From assembly GCA_013287475.1 (NCBI GenBank), contig JABDDT010000019.1, positions 1 through 41,913 on the forward strand: a stretch of 41,913 bases of DNA, given 5' to 3'. Origin of the DNA: Bacteroidota bacterium. GTDB taxonomy: Bacteria; Bacteroidota; Bacteroidia; Chitinophagales; Chitinophagaceae. The translations under genes were made by a program, and so were the position numbers. Shown here in pieces: positions 16,294 to 23,552 of the stretch (within the stretch, counting starts at the first letter, position 1; every line of letters begins with the position of its first letter). The notes beneath the pieces were generated by a model. It ran no database searches, was not told the DNA's origin, and saw only the letters and a list, made by a program, of their open reading frames with translations.

Positions 16294-17333
16294 GGCCTTA
16301 AACGCGGATCCACAACGCGGTAAAGCCAGTCCGCAAGAATATTTATACTGATAAAGAAAAAAGAAGTAACCAGCACCGACCCCATTACCACCGGAAAGTC
16401 CAGCTTGGCCAGCGCCTCAACGGTTATTTTACCAATCCCCTTCCAGCCAAAAATATACTCTACAAAAAAAGCCCCCGCTAGTAATTCGGCAAACCAGCCC
16501 GTTATAGCAGTAATTACGGGATTCAGTGCATTACGCAAAGCATGCTTCAAGACCACCTGTTTCTGAGATAATCCTTTTGCATAGGCCGTCCGGATATAAT
16601 CCTGGTTTAAAATATCCAGCATAGAACCGCGTGTTAATTGCGCAATTATGGCCATCGGCCGTATACCCAGTGTGATGGCTGGTAAAATCGCATTTCGCAG
16701 TTGCCATTGCCTTCCGCTAAAGGGATCCGTATCAAACAGACTTCCGGTCATCTGCAGGCCGGTATATTGATTGAGCACAAAACCAAAAACATAAGCGATT
16801 ACTATGCTCATAAAAAAGGAAGGCGCTGATATACCAAGAACACTTGTAAAGATTGCCGTTGAGTCCATCCAGGTATCTTTTTTAACTGCGGCGAGAATTC
16901 CCAGTGCAATGCCTGAAATTGTAGCAATAAACATAGCCAGAAATGCAAGAATTATAGTGCCTGGTAATGCATCCATAAGCATGGACCAAACCTGTTTTCT
17001 TGTCTGGTATGACCGGCGCAGATACGGGAATTTTAAAACCAGTTTTGTTTTTCCTCCGAGCTCCAGACAGGAAATATTTTTTTCATTAATCTCAGTCTCA
17101 GTGTAAATACTTATCGGTGAAACATCATTTAAGTAATAGAGAAACTGCTTCCATTTTGGCTTGTCCAGATTCAGATCTTTTCTGATATTATTTAGCGTTC
17201 CGGCATCTGCACGCTGTCCCATAATTAACCTGGCTGGATCACCGAAACCCTGGAATAAAAAAAATACAATTACCACAACACCCAGCATTACCATGCTGCC
17301 ATAAAACACGCGGGAAATTAACCGGTTAATCAT
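16290..17333 (-). CDS. ABC transporter permease, OppB/DppB-like
   Basis: A 347-residue inner-membrane permease of the binding-protein-dependent family. The N-terminus RVFYGSMVMLGVVVIVFFLF and the GDPARLIMGQRAD block are typical of OppB/DppB/GsiC. The cytoplasmic EAA loop is seen as YIRTAYAKGLSQKQVVLKHALRN around residues 245-265, and about six transmembrane helices can be drawn. A polar insertion near residues 75-110 enlarges the first periplasmic loop. The usual partners (OppC, OppD, OppF, binding protein) are not in the window, so the transporter must be completed from elsewhere. The gene is third in a leftward run, 2 bases after the DoxX protein gene. Substrate, peptide or other, is unknown. 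Confidence 0.92.
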   Translation of the reverse strand: MINRLISRVFYGSMVMLGVVVIVFFLFQGFGDPARLIMGQRADAGTLNNIRKDLNLDKPKWKQFLYYLNDVSPISIYTETEINEKNISCLELGGKTKLVLKFPYLRRSYQTRKQVWSMLMDALPGTIILAFLAMFIATISGIALGILAAVKKDTWMDSTAIFTSVLGISAPSFFMSIVIAYVFGFVLNQYTGLQMTGSLFDTDPFSGRQWQLRNAILPAITLGIRPMAIIAQLTRGSMLDILNQDYIRTAYAKGLSQKQVVLKHALRNALNPVITAITGWFAELLAGAFFVEYIFGWKGIGKITVEALAKLDFPVVMGSVLVTSFFFISINILADWLYRVVDPRLRP

Positions 17334-17335
17334 CG

Positions 17336-18481
17336 TTATGGGTTACCATATGTATTTTGTCCGGGAAGTTCAGAAAGAAATGGAATAGCAGATTCCAGAT
17401 TTGCATAGCTCCACTTATCAAGGATAGTTCCTTTTTTTAACAGATATAATGTTGGATCTGCGCGCGCGGCCGTTTTAACCGCAGTGGCATCACATCCGAA
17501 AAGAGGTATGTTTAAGTTATTAGATTTTAACCATGCTCCTGCTTCAGCCTTATTGGAAGTTACCAGGATAACGGGAATATTTTTCGATTTAGCAAGGGTA
17601 TATAAGAGAACGAAAGACTTATTCCAATGCGGATGGATCTGCGGAAAACTTCTGGAGATAATCATTACAAGATAGCCGGGCCTGCCAAGTATTTGATATG
17701 TGCTGTCATTCCCCGATTCACTGATGAGCGAAAAATCTTTAATCTCAGGTTCATTATTTCCTTTTCGTACTAATTTATCATACCGTTTAATAAAAACATA
17801 ACTGCTATCCAGGTCGGCCGGCAATTGGGACGCTGGAAATTCCATGGTTTTATGATTCTTTTCATAAACAAAATTTATGACTGTACTGTCAGGAATTGCA
17901 TTAGGAGGCGGTTTCATTTTTTCTAAAATACTGGCTCCTTTTTTAAAAGGCAGACAATCCACCAGTGGAAGATATCGCAGAGCATACCATTGAATAGAGA
18001 AAGAAAAGACCAGGGTAATGATCAATATGAGGCGACTATTACCTGCAGTAGCAATGGGTTGTATTTCTTTTCTGTATGCAAAAAGAATTCCTATAAGCAG
18101 GAGCAGTATCAGATCTTTCAAAAAAGATCCCATTGCCTGTAAGGGAATGCAATTTCCAAAGCAACCGCATTCACGGATCTTTCCGGAGATAACAGCGTAT
18201 CCTGTTAAAAAACTAAAAAAAATGATCAGTAGAATTAATAACCATGCAAAGAGTCTCATCTTCCATCCAAGAATAACCGCAACACCTGCAAGGATTTCAA
18301 ATACTATCATGACGATTGAAAACCCAAGCGTCCATGTATCAAAGCCTGATAAATTCCAGGCCTCAAAAAACTCCTGCATTTTATAACTCAAACCCAGCGG
18401 ATCATTGGCTTTGATAAGTCCCGAGAAAATAAATAAAATTCCAACCAGTAGACGGGCAGTATTCAGAAATGTTCTTTTCAT
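17336..18481 (-). CDS. BT_3928-type DoxX/MauE membrane protein with thioredoxin-like end
   Basis: A 381-residue protein when started at the ATG at 18481; a longer in-frame reading overlaps the upstream gene and is unlikely. Residues 5-140 form a DoxX/MauE-like four-helix membrane domain (LLVGILFIFSGLIKANDP) with a CGCFGNC motif at 105-111, suited to thiol-disulphide exchange. Further hydrophobic segments end near residue 165. The periplasmic C-terminal ~200 residues look like a thioredoxin-like fold without a clear CxxC (FGCDATAVKTAARADPTLYL). Homologues in Bacteroidota lie next to DUF1599 genes, as here with a 10-base gap. A redox role in the envelope is the likely theme. Confidence 0.85.
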   Translation of the reverse strand: MKRTFLNTARLLVGILFIFSGLIKANDPLGLSYKMQEFFEAWNLSGFDTWTLGFSIVMIVFEILAGVAVILGWKMRLFAWLLILLIIFFSFLTGYAVISGKIRECGCFGNCIPLQAMGSFLKDLILLLLIGILFAYRKEIQPIATAGNSRLILIITLVFSFSIQWYALRYLPLVDCLPFKKGASILEKMKPPPNAIPDSTVINFVYEKNHKTMEFPASQLPADLDSSYVFIKRYDKLVRKGNNEPEIKDFSLISESGNDSTYQILGRPGYLVMIISRSFPQIHPHWNKSFVLLYTLAKSKNIPVILVTSNKAEAGAWLKSNNLNIPLFGCDATAVKTAARADPTLYLLKKGTILDKWSYANLESAIPFLSELPGQNTYGNP

Positions 18482-18491
18482 AGTGTGAACT

Positions 18492-19043
18492 TTATGCTGT
18501 CTGCCGTCCTTCAGCAATTAAAATCAGGGCAAAAATTGCATAATTTATAATATCAGTCAGATTCGCATCAATACCTTCACTAATCAGGGTTTTCCCATCA
18601 TTGGCAATGATCTGCCGCATGCGCTGTAGTTTCATCAGAATTAAATCAGCAAAACTCTCCTGGCTCATTTCTCTCCAGGCCTCTCCATAATCATGGTTTT
18701 TATTTTCCATGATATTTTTTACGAATTGAATTTTTTCATCATAAAGAACTGCTGTTCTTTCGGCTCCCAATTCTTCTATTTCTTCAGAATTCAAATCCAG
18801 CTGTATCAATCCTATAATACCATAATTAACAATAGCCTGGAATTCTCCGCGAATGTCTTCTCCTACTCTTCGGGCGCCTTTTTCCTGAATGGTACGGATG
18901 CGCTTTGCTTTAATGAATATTTGGTCCAGGATGGATATCATCCGTAATACGCGCCAGGAAGTTCCATAGTCGGCCGTTTTTTTAAGGAAGATGTCCCGGC
19001 AGGACTTTACAGCATTTTGGTACTGACGGAGGGTATCTTTCAT
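18492..19043 (-). CDS. DUF1599 family protein
   Basis: A 183-residue cytoplasmic protein with two related halves, each containing a KxxDYG-type motif: KKTADYGTSWRVLRM near residue 25 and NKNHDYGEAWREMS near residue 120. This duplicated layout defines DUF1599, grouped among nucleotide-modification-associated domains; the biochemical role is not established. The ATG at 19043 is chosen; the TTG two codons earlier is not needed. A promoter with TAGTTTTG lies only 3 bases before the ATG, so the message may be leaderless. It is the first gene of a leftward run with the DoxX and permease genes and is divergent from folP. Confidence 0.9.
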   Translation of the reverse strand: MKDTLRQYQNAVKSCRDIFLKKTADYGTSWRVLRMISILDQIFIKAKRIRTIQEKGARRVGEDIRGEFQAIVNYGIIGLIQLDLNSEEIEELGAERTAVLYDEKIQFVKNIMENKNHDYGEAWREMSQESFADLILMKLQRMRQIIANDGKTLISEGIDANLTDIINYAIFALILIAEGRQTA

Positions 19044-19046
19044 GCC

Positions 19047-19077
19047 CAAAACTAATATTTAATAATGAAGGTCTAAA
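19047..19077 (-). promoter_or_regulatory. Promoter of the DUF1599 operon, leaderless layout
   Basis: On the minus strand TTTA (19077-19074), 19 bases, then TAGTTTTG (19054-19047). This matches TTTG-N19-TAnnTTTG with one change. The -7 box ends 3 bases before the ATG, so transcription should begin at or near the start codon. Confidence 0.55.
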
Positions 19078-19091
19078 TTTACGGATTCAAT

Positions 19092-19934
19092 ATGTATTCA
19101 CTGAATTGCAAGGGTAAGTTACTCAGCTGGGGAAAACCCATCGTTATGGGCATTTTGAATATTACACCTGATTCATTTTATGCCGGCAGCCGGATAGGTT
19201 CTGAAGAAATGTTAATCACGCATGCAGAAAAAATGCTGGAAGAAGGTGCATCCATTCTTGATCTGGGTGGATTAAGCAGCCGGCCCGGAGCCCTGGAGAT
19301 TTCACAGGATGAAGAGCTGGAACGTGTAGTCCCTGCCATCAGCCTTCTTTCATCAAGATTTCCCAACGCAATTATTTCGGTTGACAGTTACCGTTATAAG
19401 GTGGCAGTAGCAGCTTTGCACACCGGTGCTTCCATTATAAATGATATCGGAGCGGGGAAAAATGAAGGTATGGCGGAACTTGCAGCAGCATTTCAAACAC
19501 CCTATATCTGTATGCATATGCGTGGTAATCCCGGGAATATGCAACGATATACCAATTATGATGATATTACTGCGGAATTGCTGGATTTTTTCATTAATCG
19601 CAAAGAAGAATGTATCCGTCTTGGGATTAAAGATCTGATTATAGATCCGGGATTTGGTTTTGCAAAAACCATAGGGCAGAATTTTCTGCTTCTAAAGCAA
19701 CTTAAAGTACTTGGCATGCTTGGATTGCCTGTAATGGTTGGGTTATCAAGAAAGTCAACCATTTACAAAACACTGAATATAAAACCGGAAGAATCCTTAA
19801 ACGGAACAACGGTCATGCACACACTCGCTTTAGAACAAGGTGCTCAAATACTACGTGCGCACGATGTGAAAGAAGCAGTTGAAACGATCCGGTTATGGAC
19901 GTCCTATGCAAGCGCAAAGGACGTCCCCGGATAG
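19092..19934 (+). CDS. folP: Dihydropteroate synthase
   Basis: A 280-residue TIM-barrel enzyme that condenses dihydropterin pyrophosphate with p-aminobenzoate in folate synthesis; it is the target of sulfonamides. Conserved blocks are GILNITPDSFYAGSR (Asn and Ser of the pterin site), DLGGLSSRPGA, SVDSYRYKVA, IINDIGAG, YICMHMRGNPGNMQ, LIIDPGFGFAKT and the final AQILRAHDV (Arg-His). GGLSSRPGA replaces the usual GGxSTRPG, a Ser for Thr. The gene is divergent from DUF1599 and converges on the FKBP gene with 3 bases between the two. Confidence 0.96.
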   Translation: MYSLNCKGKLLSWGKPIVMGILNITPDSFYAGSRIGSEEMLITHAEKMLEEGASILDLGGLSSRPGALEISQDEELERVVPAISLLSSRFPNAIISVDSYRYKVAVAALHTGASIINDIGAGKNEGMAELAAAFQTPYICMHMRGNPGNMQRYTNYDDITAELLDFFINRKEECIRLGIKDLIIDPGFGFAKTIGQNFLLLKQLKVLGMLGLPVMVGLSRKSTIYKTLNIKPEESLNGTTVMHTLALEQGAQILRAHDVKEAVETIRLWTSYASAKDVPG

Positions 19935-19937
19935 AAA

Positions 19938-20891
19938 TTATTTATGCGAAGGTGGTTGTTGCTGAGGACGAATATTTGGCCTGTTGTTAGGAATCATAGA
20001 TCGCATTGGATTGGCTGATTCTGCCGGCGCATCTGTGACATCTGTAACCTTAACATCAAAAATGAGATTTTCATTTGGTTTTCTGCTTGGACCTGATGGT
20101 TGCTGATCATATGCAAGAAAAGCAGGAATATATAAGGTAGCAGTTCCGCCCTTCTTTAGAAGTCGAAGCCCTTCGTCCCATCCCTGAATAATTTTTCTTT
20201 GTCCAACTACAAATTGAATAGGCTTACCATCTTCTTTATCATTGGTTTCAAATACTTTTCCAGAAGGGAATAATTTCCCTGTGTAAATAACGGATACCAT
20301 TTTGCCGGAATCAACAGCCGGTCCATTTCCCGGATTTTTAATTTCTACAAAAACACCGTCTCCTGTTTTGGTGGCCTGGATATTATGTTGCAGCAGGTAA
20401 TTTTCCATAAGTTTAATTTGTCTTTTATGGAATTCACCCAGCAGTCCTTCCCTGTCTTTTTGAACTGCAGTTTCATTGTCAAAAACATCTGTAACTCGAA
20501 GCGTCAGAATTATTTTATCTTTTTTATGGATGAACGGAGGCAAAGGTTGTTGCGACTTTCTCTGGATGCTGTCGGCCAGTTGAATAATAACGGCACTATC
20601 CCCTTTTCTCAGCAAATTAAATATTTCAACAGGGCTATACGCATTCGACGGTACACTATCTATCCTTACATAAGCTGGCAGGCTGCTATCAGATGTAAAA
20701 AGAACAGTGTCCCTGATTTTCTGGCTGAAAGTGAGTTTGATAAACTGACCATTTTTAACAACAGGATTTTTTTCATCTGAAATGATTTTATATAATAATC
20801 CGGATTTTGTTTTTTTTAATCCTTTGTTATCACAGGAAACCAGTAACAGAATTCCAAGTAAGGCAAAAAGAAAAGAATTGATTTGTTTCAT
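19938..20891 (-). CDS. FKBP-type peptidyl-prolyl isomerase lipoprotein
   Basis: A 317-residue lipoprotein. The signal peptide ends in LLVSC with the lipid-bearing Cys20. The C-terminal FKBP domain covers about residues 175-285 with the usual landmarks: SVIYTGKLFPSGKVFETN, FVVGQRKIIQGWDEGLRLL and GTATLYIPAFLAYDQ. Residues 25-165 are a less typical region that may be a degenerate FKBP fold (KNGQFIKLTFSQ, AVIIQLADS). The tail is rich in Pro, Gln and Asn. It should speed proline isomerisation during folding of envelope proteins. The start lies 7 bases after the DHH phosphoesterase stop, so the two are in one unit. Confidence 0.92.
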   Translation of the reverse strand: MKQINSFLFALLGILLLVSCDNKGLKKTKSGLLYKIISDEKNPVVKNGQFIKLTFSQKIRDTVLFTSDSSLPAYVRIDSVPSNAYSPVEIFNLLRKGDSAVIIQLADSIQRKSQQPLPPFIHKKDKIILTLRVTDVFDNETAVQKDREGLLGEFHKRQIKLMENYLLQHNIQATKTGDGVFVEIKNPGNGPAVDSGKMVSVIYTGKLFPSGKVFETNDKEDGKPIQFVVGQRKIIQGWDEGLRLLKKGGTATLYIPAFLAYDQQPSGPSRKPNENLIFDVKVTDVTDAPAESANPMRSMIPNNRPNIRPQQQPPSHK

Positions 20892-20898
20892 TTCAGAT

Positions 20899-21906
20899 TT
20901 ATTGTAATTGTAAAGCGTTTTCTATAAGTGAAGCGCGGAAGCGCTGTGTTGTCTGCTCAAGGGTTTCGTGACTCCGGCCACCGGCGGCATTCCGGTGTCC
21001 GCCACCTTCAAAATAATTTCTTGCAAAAAGATTCACGTCAAAATCACCCTTGCTTCTGAATGAGCATTTGATTTCTTCATCCCGGTCAATGATGAGTGCG
21101 GCAAATTTAATTCCCTGAATGCTGAGCGGATAATTAACGAGGCCCTCTGTATCGCCAGTCCTGATCTGGTATTTAACCAGGTCCTTCCAGGGTATGCTGA
21201 TCAGGGCTGTGTTGTATTCATAAAAAACTTCCATTCTGTTCAACAATGCATGTCCTATGAATCTTAACCGGTTTTCCAGAAAATTATCAAAGAGGCTTTC
21301 GTATACTTTGGTGTGATCAAATCCGGTATCCTTTAAAACAGCTACCATGCGATGAACGGATGATGATGCAGAGCTGTAACGAAAGGAACCGGTATCAGTC
21401 ATCACACCTGCATATAAACATTGGGCAACATGCTGATTGATTTTATGTCCTAACGATGCTGATTCAATAAAATCAAAAACCATTTCGCTGGCCGAACTCT
21501 TTGAAATGTCGCTGATCCCATATGCAAAAACTTCTTTTTGAGGCTGCTGGTGATGATCAATCAGGATACGTTTACCGGGGGCTTTTACTATGGGTTCAGC
21601 CATTTTGCGCGTCCGGTGGAGAACGTTAAAGTCAAGGCAAAAGATCCAGTCAGCTTTATCAAGAATCTTGTTCGACATATCCATGTTAAGTTCATAGTCA
21701 ATAACACTATCGGCGCCTGGCATCCAATTTAACCATTCAGCCCAGTTGGTAGGGGAAATAACAGTAACCTCATGACCCAGTGCATTCAAAATATGGCAGA
21801 GGCCCAAAGAGGAACCCATCGCATCTGCATCAGGCTTTTGATGCATTACAATTATAATGGTTCTTGGATCGGGCAATAATGGAATTATATCCGTAATAGG
21901 TTGCAT
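20899..21906 (-). CDS. DHH/DHHA1 phosphoesterase, NrnA-like
   Basis: A 335-residue protein when begun at the ATG at 21906; a TTG five codons earlier also lies in frame. Metal-binding motifs of the DHH family are present: HQKPDADAMGSSLG, the LDFN Asp, LIDHHQ (the name motif) and GVMTDTGSFRY. The C-terminal DHHA1 domain ends in GGGHRNAAGG. This matches NrnA, which degrades very short RNAs and dephosphorylates 3'-phosphoadenosine 5'-phosphate; a role with pApA in cyclic-di-AMP turnover is also known for the family. The choice among these cannot be made here. It is divergent from ndk and followed by the FKBP gene. Confidence 0.92.
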   Translation of the reverse strand: MQPITDIIPLLPDPRTIIIVMHQKPDADAMGSSLGLCHILNALGHEVTVISPTNWAEWLNWMPGADSVIDYELNMDMSNKILDKADWIFCLDFNVLHRTRKMAEPIVKAPGKRILIDHHQQPQKEVFAYGISDISKSSASEMVFDFIESASLGHKINQHVAQCLYAGVMTDTGSFRYSSASSSVHRMVAVLKDTGFDHTKVYESLFDNFLENRLRFIGHALLNRMEVFYEYNTALISIPWKDLVKYQIRTGDTEGLVNYPLSIQGIKFAALIIDRDEEIKCSFRSKGDFDVNLFARNYFEGGGHRNAAGGRSHETLEQTTQRFRASLIENALQLQ

Positions 21907-21967
21907 GTAAAACGGTTGCAAAGGTGCAGAATTAAATCGCCATTCCCAAATCTCCTGTAAAATGTAT

Positions 21968-21975
21968 TACCTTTG
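21968..21975 (+). promoter_or_regulatory. -7 box TACCTTTG of ndk
   Basis: TACCTTTG fits the Bacteroidota -7 consensus and lies 18 bases before the ndk ATG. A TTTG at -33 is not seen. The predicted 5' leader is only about a dozen bases. Confidence 0.5.
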
Positions 21976-21993
21976 CCCGCCAAACAAAAACAA

Positions 21994-22410
21994 ATGAGCA
22001 ACCGCACATTCACTATGGTCAAACCTGATGCATTTGCCAATGGACATGCCGGGGCCATTATGGATATTATTCTAAAGGCAGGATTCAGGCTGGTCGCACT
22101 TAAAATGACACAACTTTCTGTTGAAAAAGCCGGTGAGTTTTATGCCATACACAGTGCACGCCCTTTCTATGGCGAACTGGTCGAATTTATGAGTCGCGGG
22201 CCAATTATCGCCGCCATCCTTGAAAAGGAAAATGCCGTTGCAGATTTCAGGAAACTCATAGGTGCAACTGATCCTGCCAAGGCAGATAAGGGCACAATAC
22301 GCCAGCTTTTCGCGGCTTCGCTCGGTGAAAATGCAATCCATGGCAGTGACAGTGATGAAAATGCACTGGTGGAAAGTAATTTTTTCTTCTCTAATCTGGA
22401 AAGAATCTAA
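21994..22410 (+). CDS. ndk: Nucleoside diphosphate kinase
   Basis: A 138-residue enzyme that moves the gamma phosphate of ATP to nucleoside diphosphates through a phosphohistidine. The start [14 protein letters not shown] is typical, the Lys of MVKPDA binds phosphate, and the active-site histidine is His116 in NAIHGSDS. The [15 protein letters not shown] and [14 protein letters not shown] blocks complete the signature. The ATG at 21994 is chosen; the frame is open for seven more codons but that part has no family match. It stands alone, divergent from the DHH gene. Confidence 0.97.
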   Translation: MSNRTFTMVKPDAFANGHAGAIMDIILKAGFRLVALKMTQLSVEKAGEFYAIHSARPFYGELVEFMSRGPIIAAILEKENAVADFRKLIGATDPAKADKGTIRQLFAASLGENAIHGSDSDENALVESNFFFSNLERI

Positions 22411-22558
22411 TCAACGGAAGGAGCACATTTTACTTTAGTTATTTGAGTTATCATTTTGATAATCAGATAATTATGCTCTTTATAAGACAATTTAAACCGG
22501 GTTATAAAATAAGTTGGAAATGGCAGCGTTAGAGTGAATCAACCAAACAATCCACTCT

Positions 22559-23461
22559 ATGAATTTCCGATTTATCAAAAAAGCGGGCTATTTGACAGCC
22601 CTTCTTGCAGTTATATGCATGGCATCCTGTAAAAAAGATTCTTCATCTTCGAACACAGCGAATACCAACGCTGTAACTTTATCAGACTCTTCCACAGTAG
22701 CTGACAATAGTTATTATGATGTTCTTAATAATGCATTTGTTGGTTTTGCCGATAATAGTACAGTTTGGAGTACTTCAACTTTGCATTCCGGTAAAACATC
22801 AACTTTCTCTACTGAGGCTACCGAAGGGGTGAATACTGCTAATCTGAGTTGTGCAATATATACACTGAGTGATACGGTTCCGGGGGAGTATCCAAAAACA
22901 ATGACGATGGACTTTGGTACCGGATGTACAAGTGCTGATGGAATTCTGCGTTCGGGTAAACTCATATATTTATTTAGCGGTCCTTTATTATTTCCTGGTA
23001 CAACTGCTTCCGTAACATTTACTAATTATGTTGTAAACGGATATGGGCTCCAGGGCAGCTATTCCATTACAAACAATTCTACCCAGACAGCTATCAGTAT
23101 CACTACTACTGTAACGAATGGAATTATTACTGATCCTAATACAACGAATTATCACTACAGCCACAACAGGACATATACAATGATTGCCGGTTCAAACACA
23201 CCATTTGATATTTCTGATGACGTTTATTCAATTACCGGTAATAGTTCATTCTCAACCTCAGATGGATCAAGTCTTGTATGGACAATTGTTCCAGCCACAC
23301 CACTTATAAAAGCAGTAAGCTGTCGTTATATCAGCCAGGGTGTAGTTGATTTTGTGTACAATCAGTCTGTTAATGGTTCGATTGATTTTGGAAATGGTAC
23401 ATGCGATAATGCAGCCACTATTACAGTTGGAAATATTCAGAAACCTATAACTTTGAGATAA
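22559..23461 (+). CDS. Hypothetical lipoprotein, beta-rich
   Basis: A 300-residue putative lipoprotein. A basic, hydrophobic leader ends in CMASC with the lipid-bearing Cys24, followed by a Lys-Lys-Asp-Ser tether. The mature part is rich in Thr, Ser, Asn and Gly and appears all-beta (TASVTFTNYVVNGYGLQGSY, then a NNSTQTAISITTTVTNG strand pair), with a few cysteines. No catalytic motif is visible and I do not recognise a named family; such proteins are common on the surface of Bacteroidota. It stands alone and converges on the RND efflux operon, from which a long stem-loop separates it. Confidence 0.75.
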   Translation: MNFRFIKKAGYLTALLAVICMASCKKDSSSSNTANTNAVTLSDSSTVADNSYYDVLNNAFVGFADNSTVWSTSTLHSGKTSTFSTEATEGVNTANLSCAIYTLSDTVPGEYPKTMTMDFGTGCTSADGILRSGKLIYLFSGPLLFPGTTASVTFTNYVVNGYGLQGSYSITNNSTQTAISITTTVTNGIITDPNTTNYHYSHNRTYTMIAGSNTPFDISDDVYSITGNSSFSTSDGSSLVWTIVPATPLIKAVSCRYISQGVVDFVYNQSVNGSIDFGNGTCDNAATITVGNIQKPITLR

Positions 23462-23479
23462 ATCAAAAAATAAAAATTC

Positions 23480-23548
23480 AAAAGTAAAAAGGAAAGAATT
23501 CATGATTAATGCAATCTGAATTTTTTCCTTTTTACTTTTTACTTTTTA
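23480..23548. terminator. Bidirectional terminator: 22-bp stem with (CTTTTTA)3
   Basis: The arm 23480-23501 (ending GGAAAGAATTC) pairs with 23518-23539 over 22 positions with a single G-T pair and a 16-base loop. The right side consists of three perfect CTTTTTA heptamers (23528-23548). Flanking A- and T-rich tracts allow termination in both directions, for the lipoprotein gene and for the RND operon. Confidence 0.75.
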
Positions 23549-23552
23549 ATTT

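Noticed and set aside
22448-22462. Small hairpin TTATCA-TTT-TGATAA after ndk.
   Set aside because: The stem is only A/T-rich with one G-C pair and there is no T-tract, so it is not a convincing terminator.
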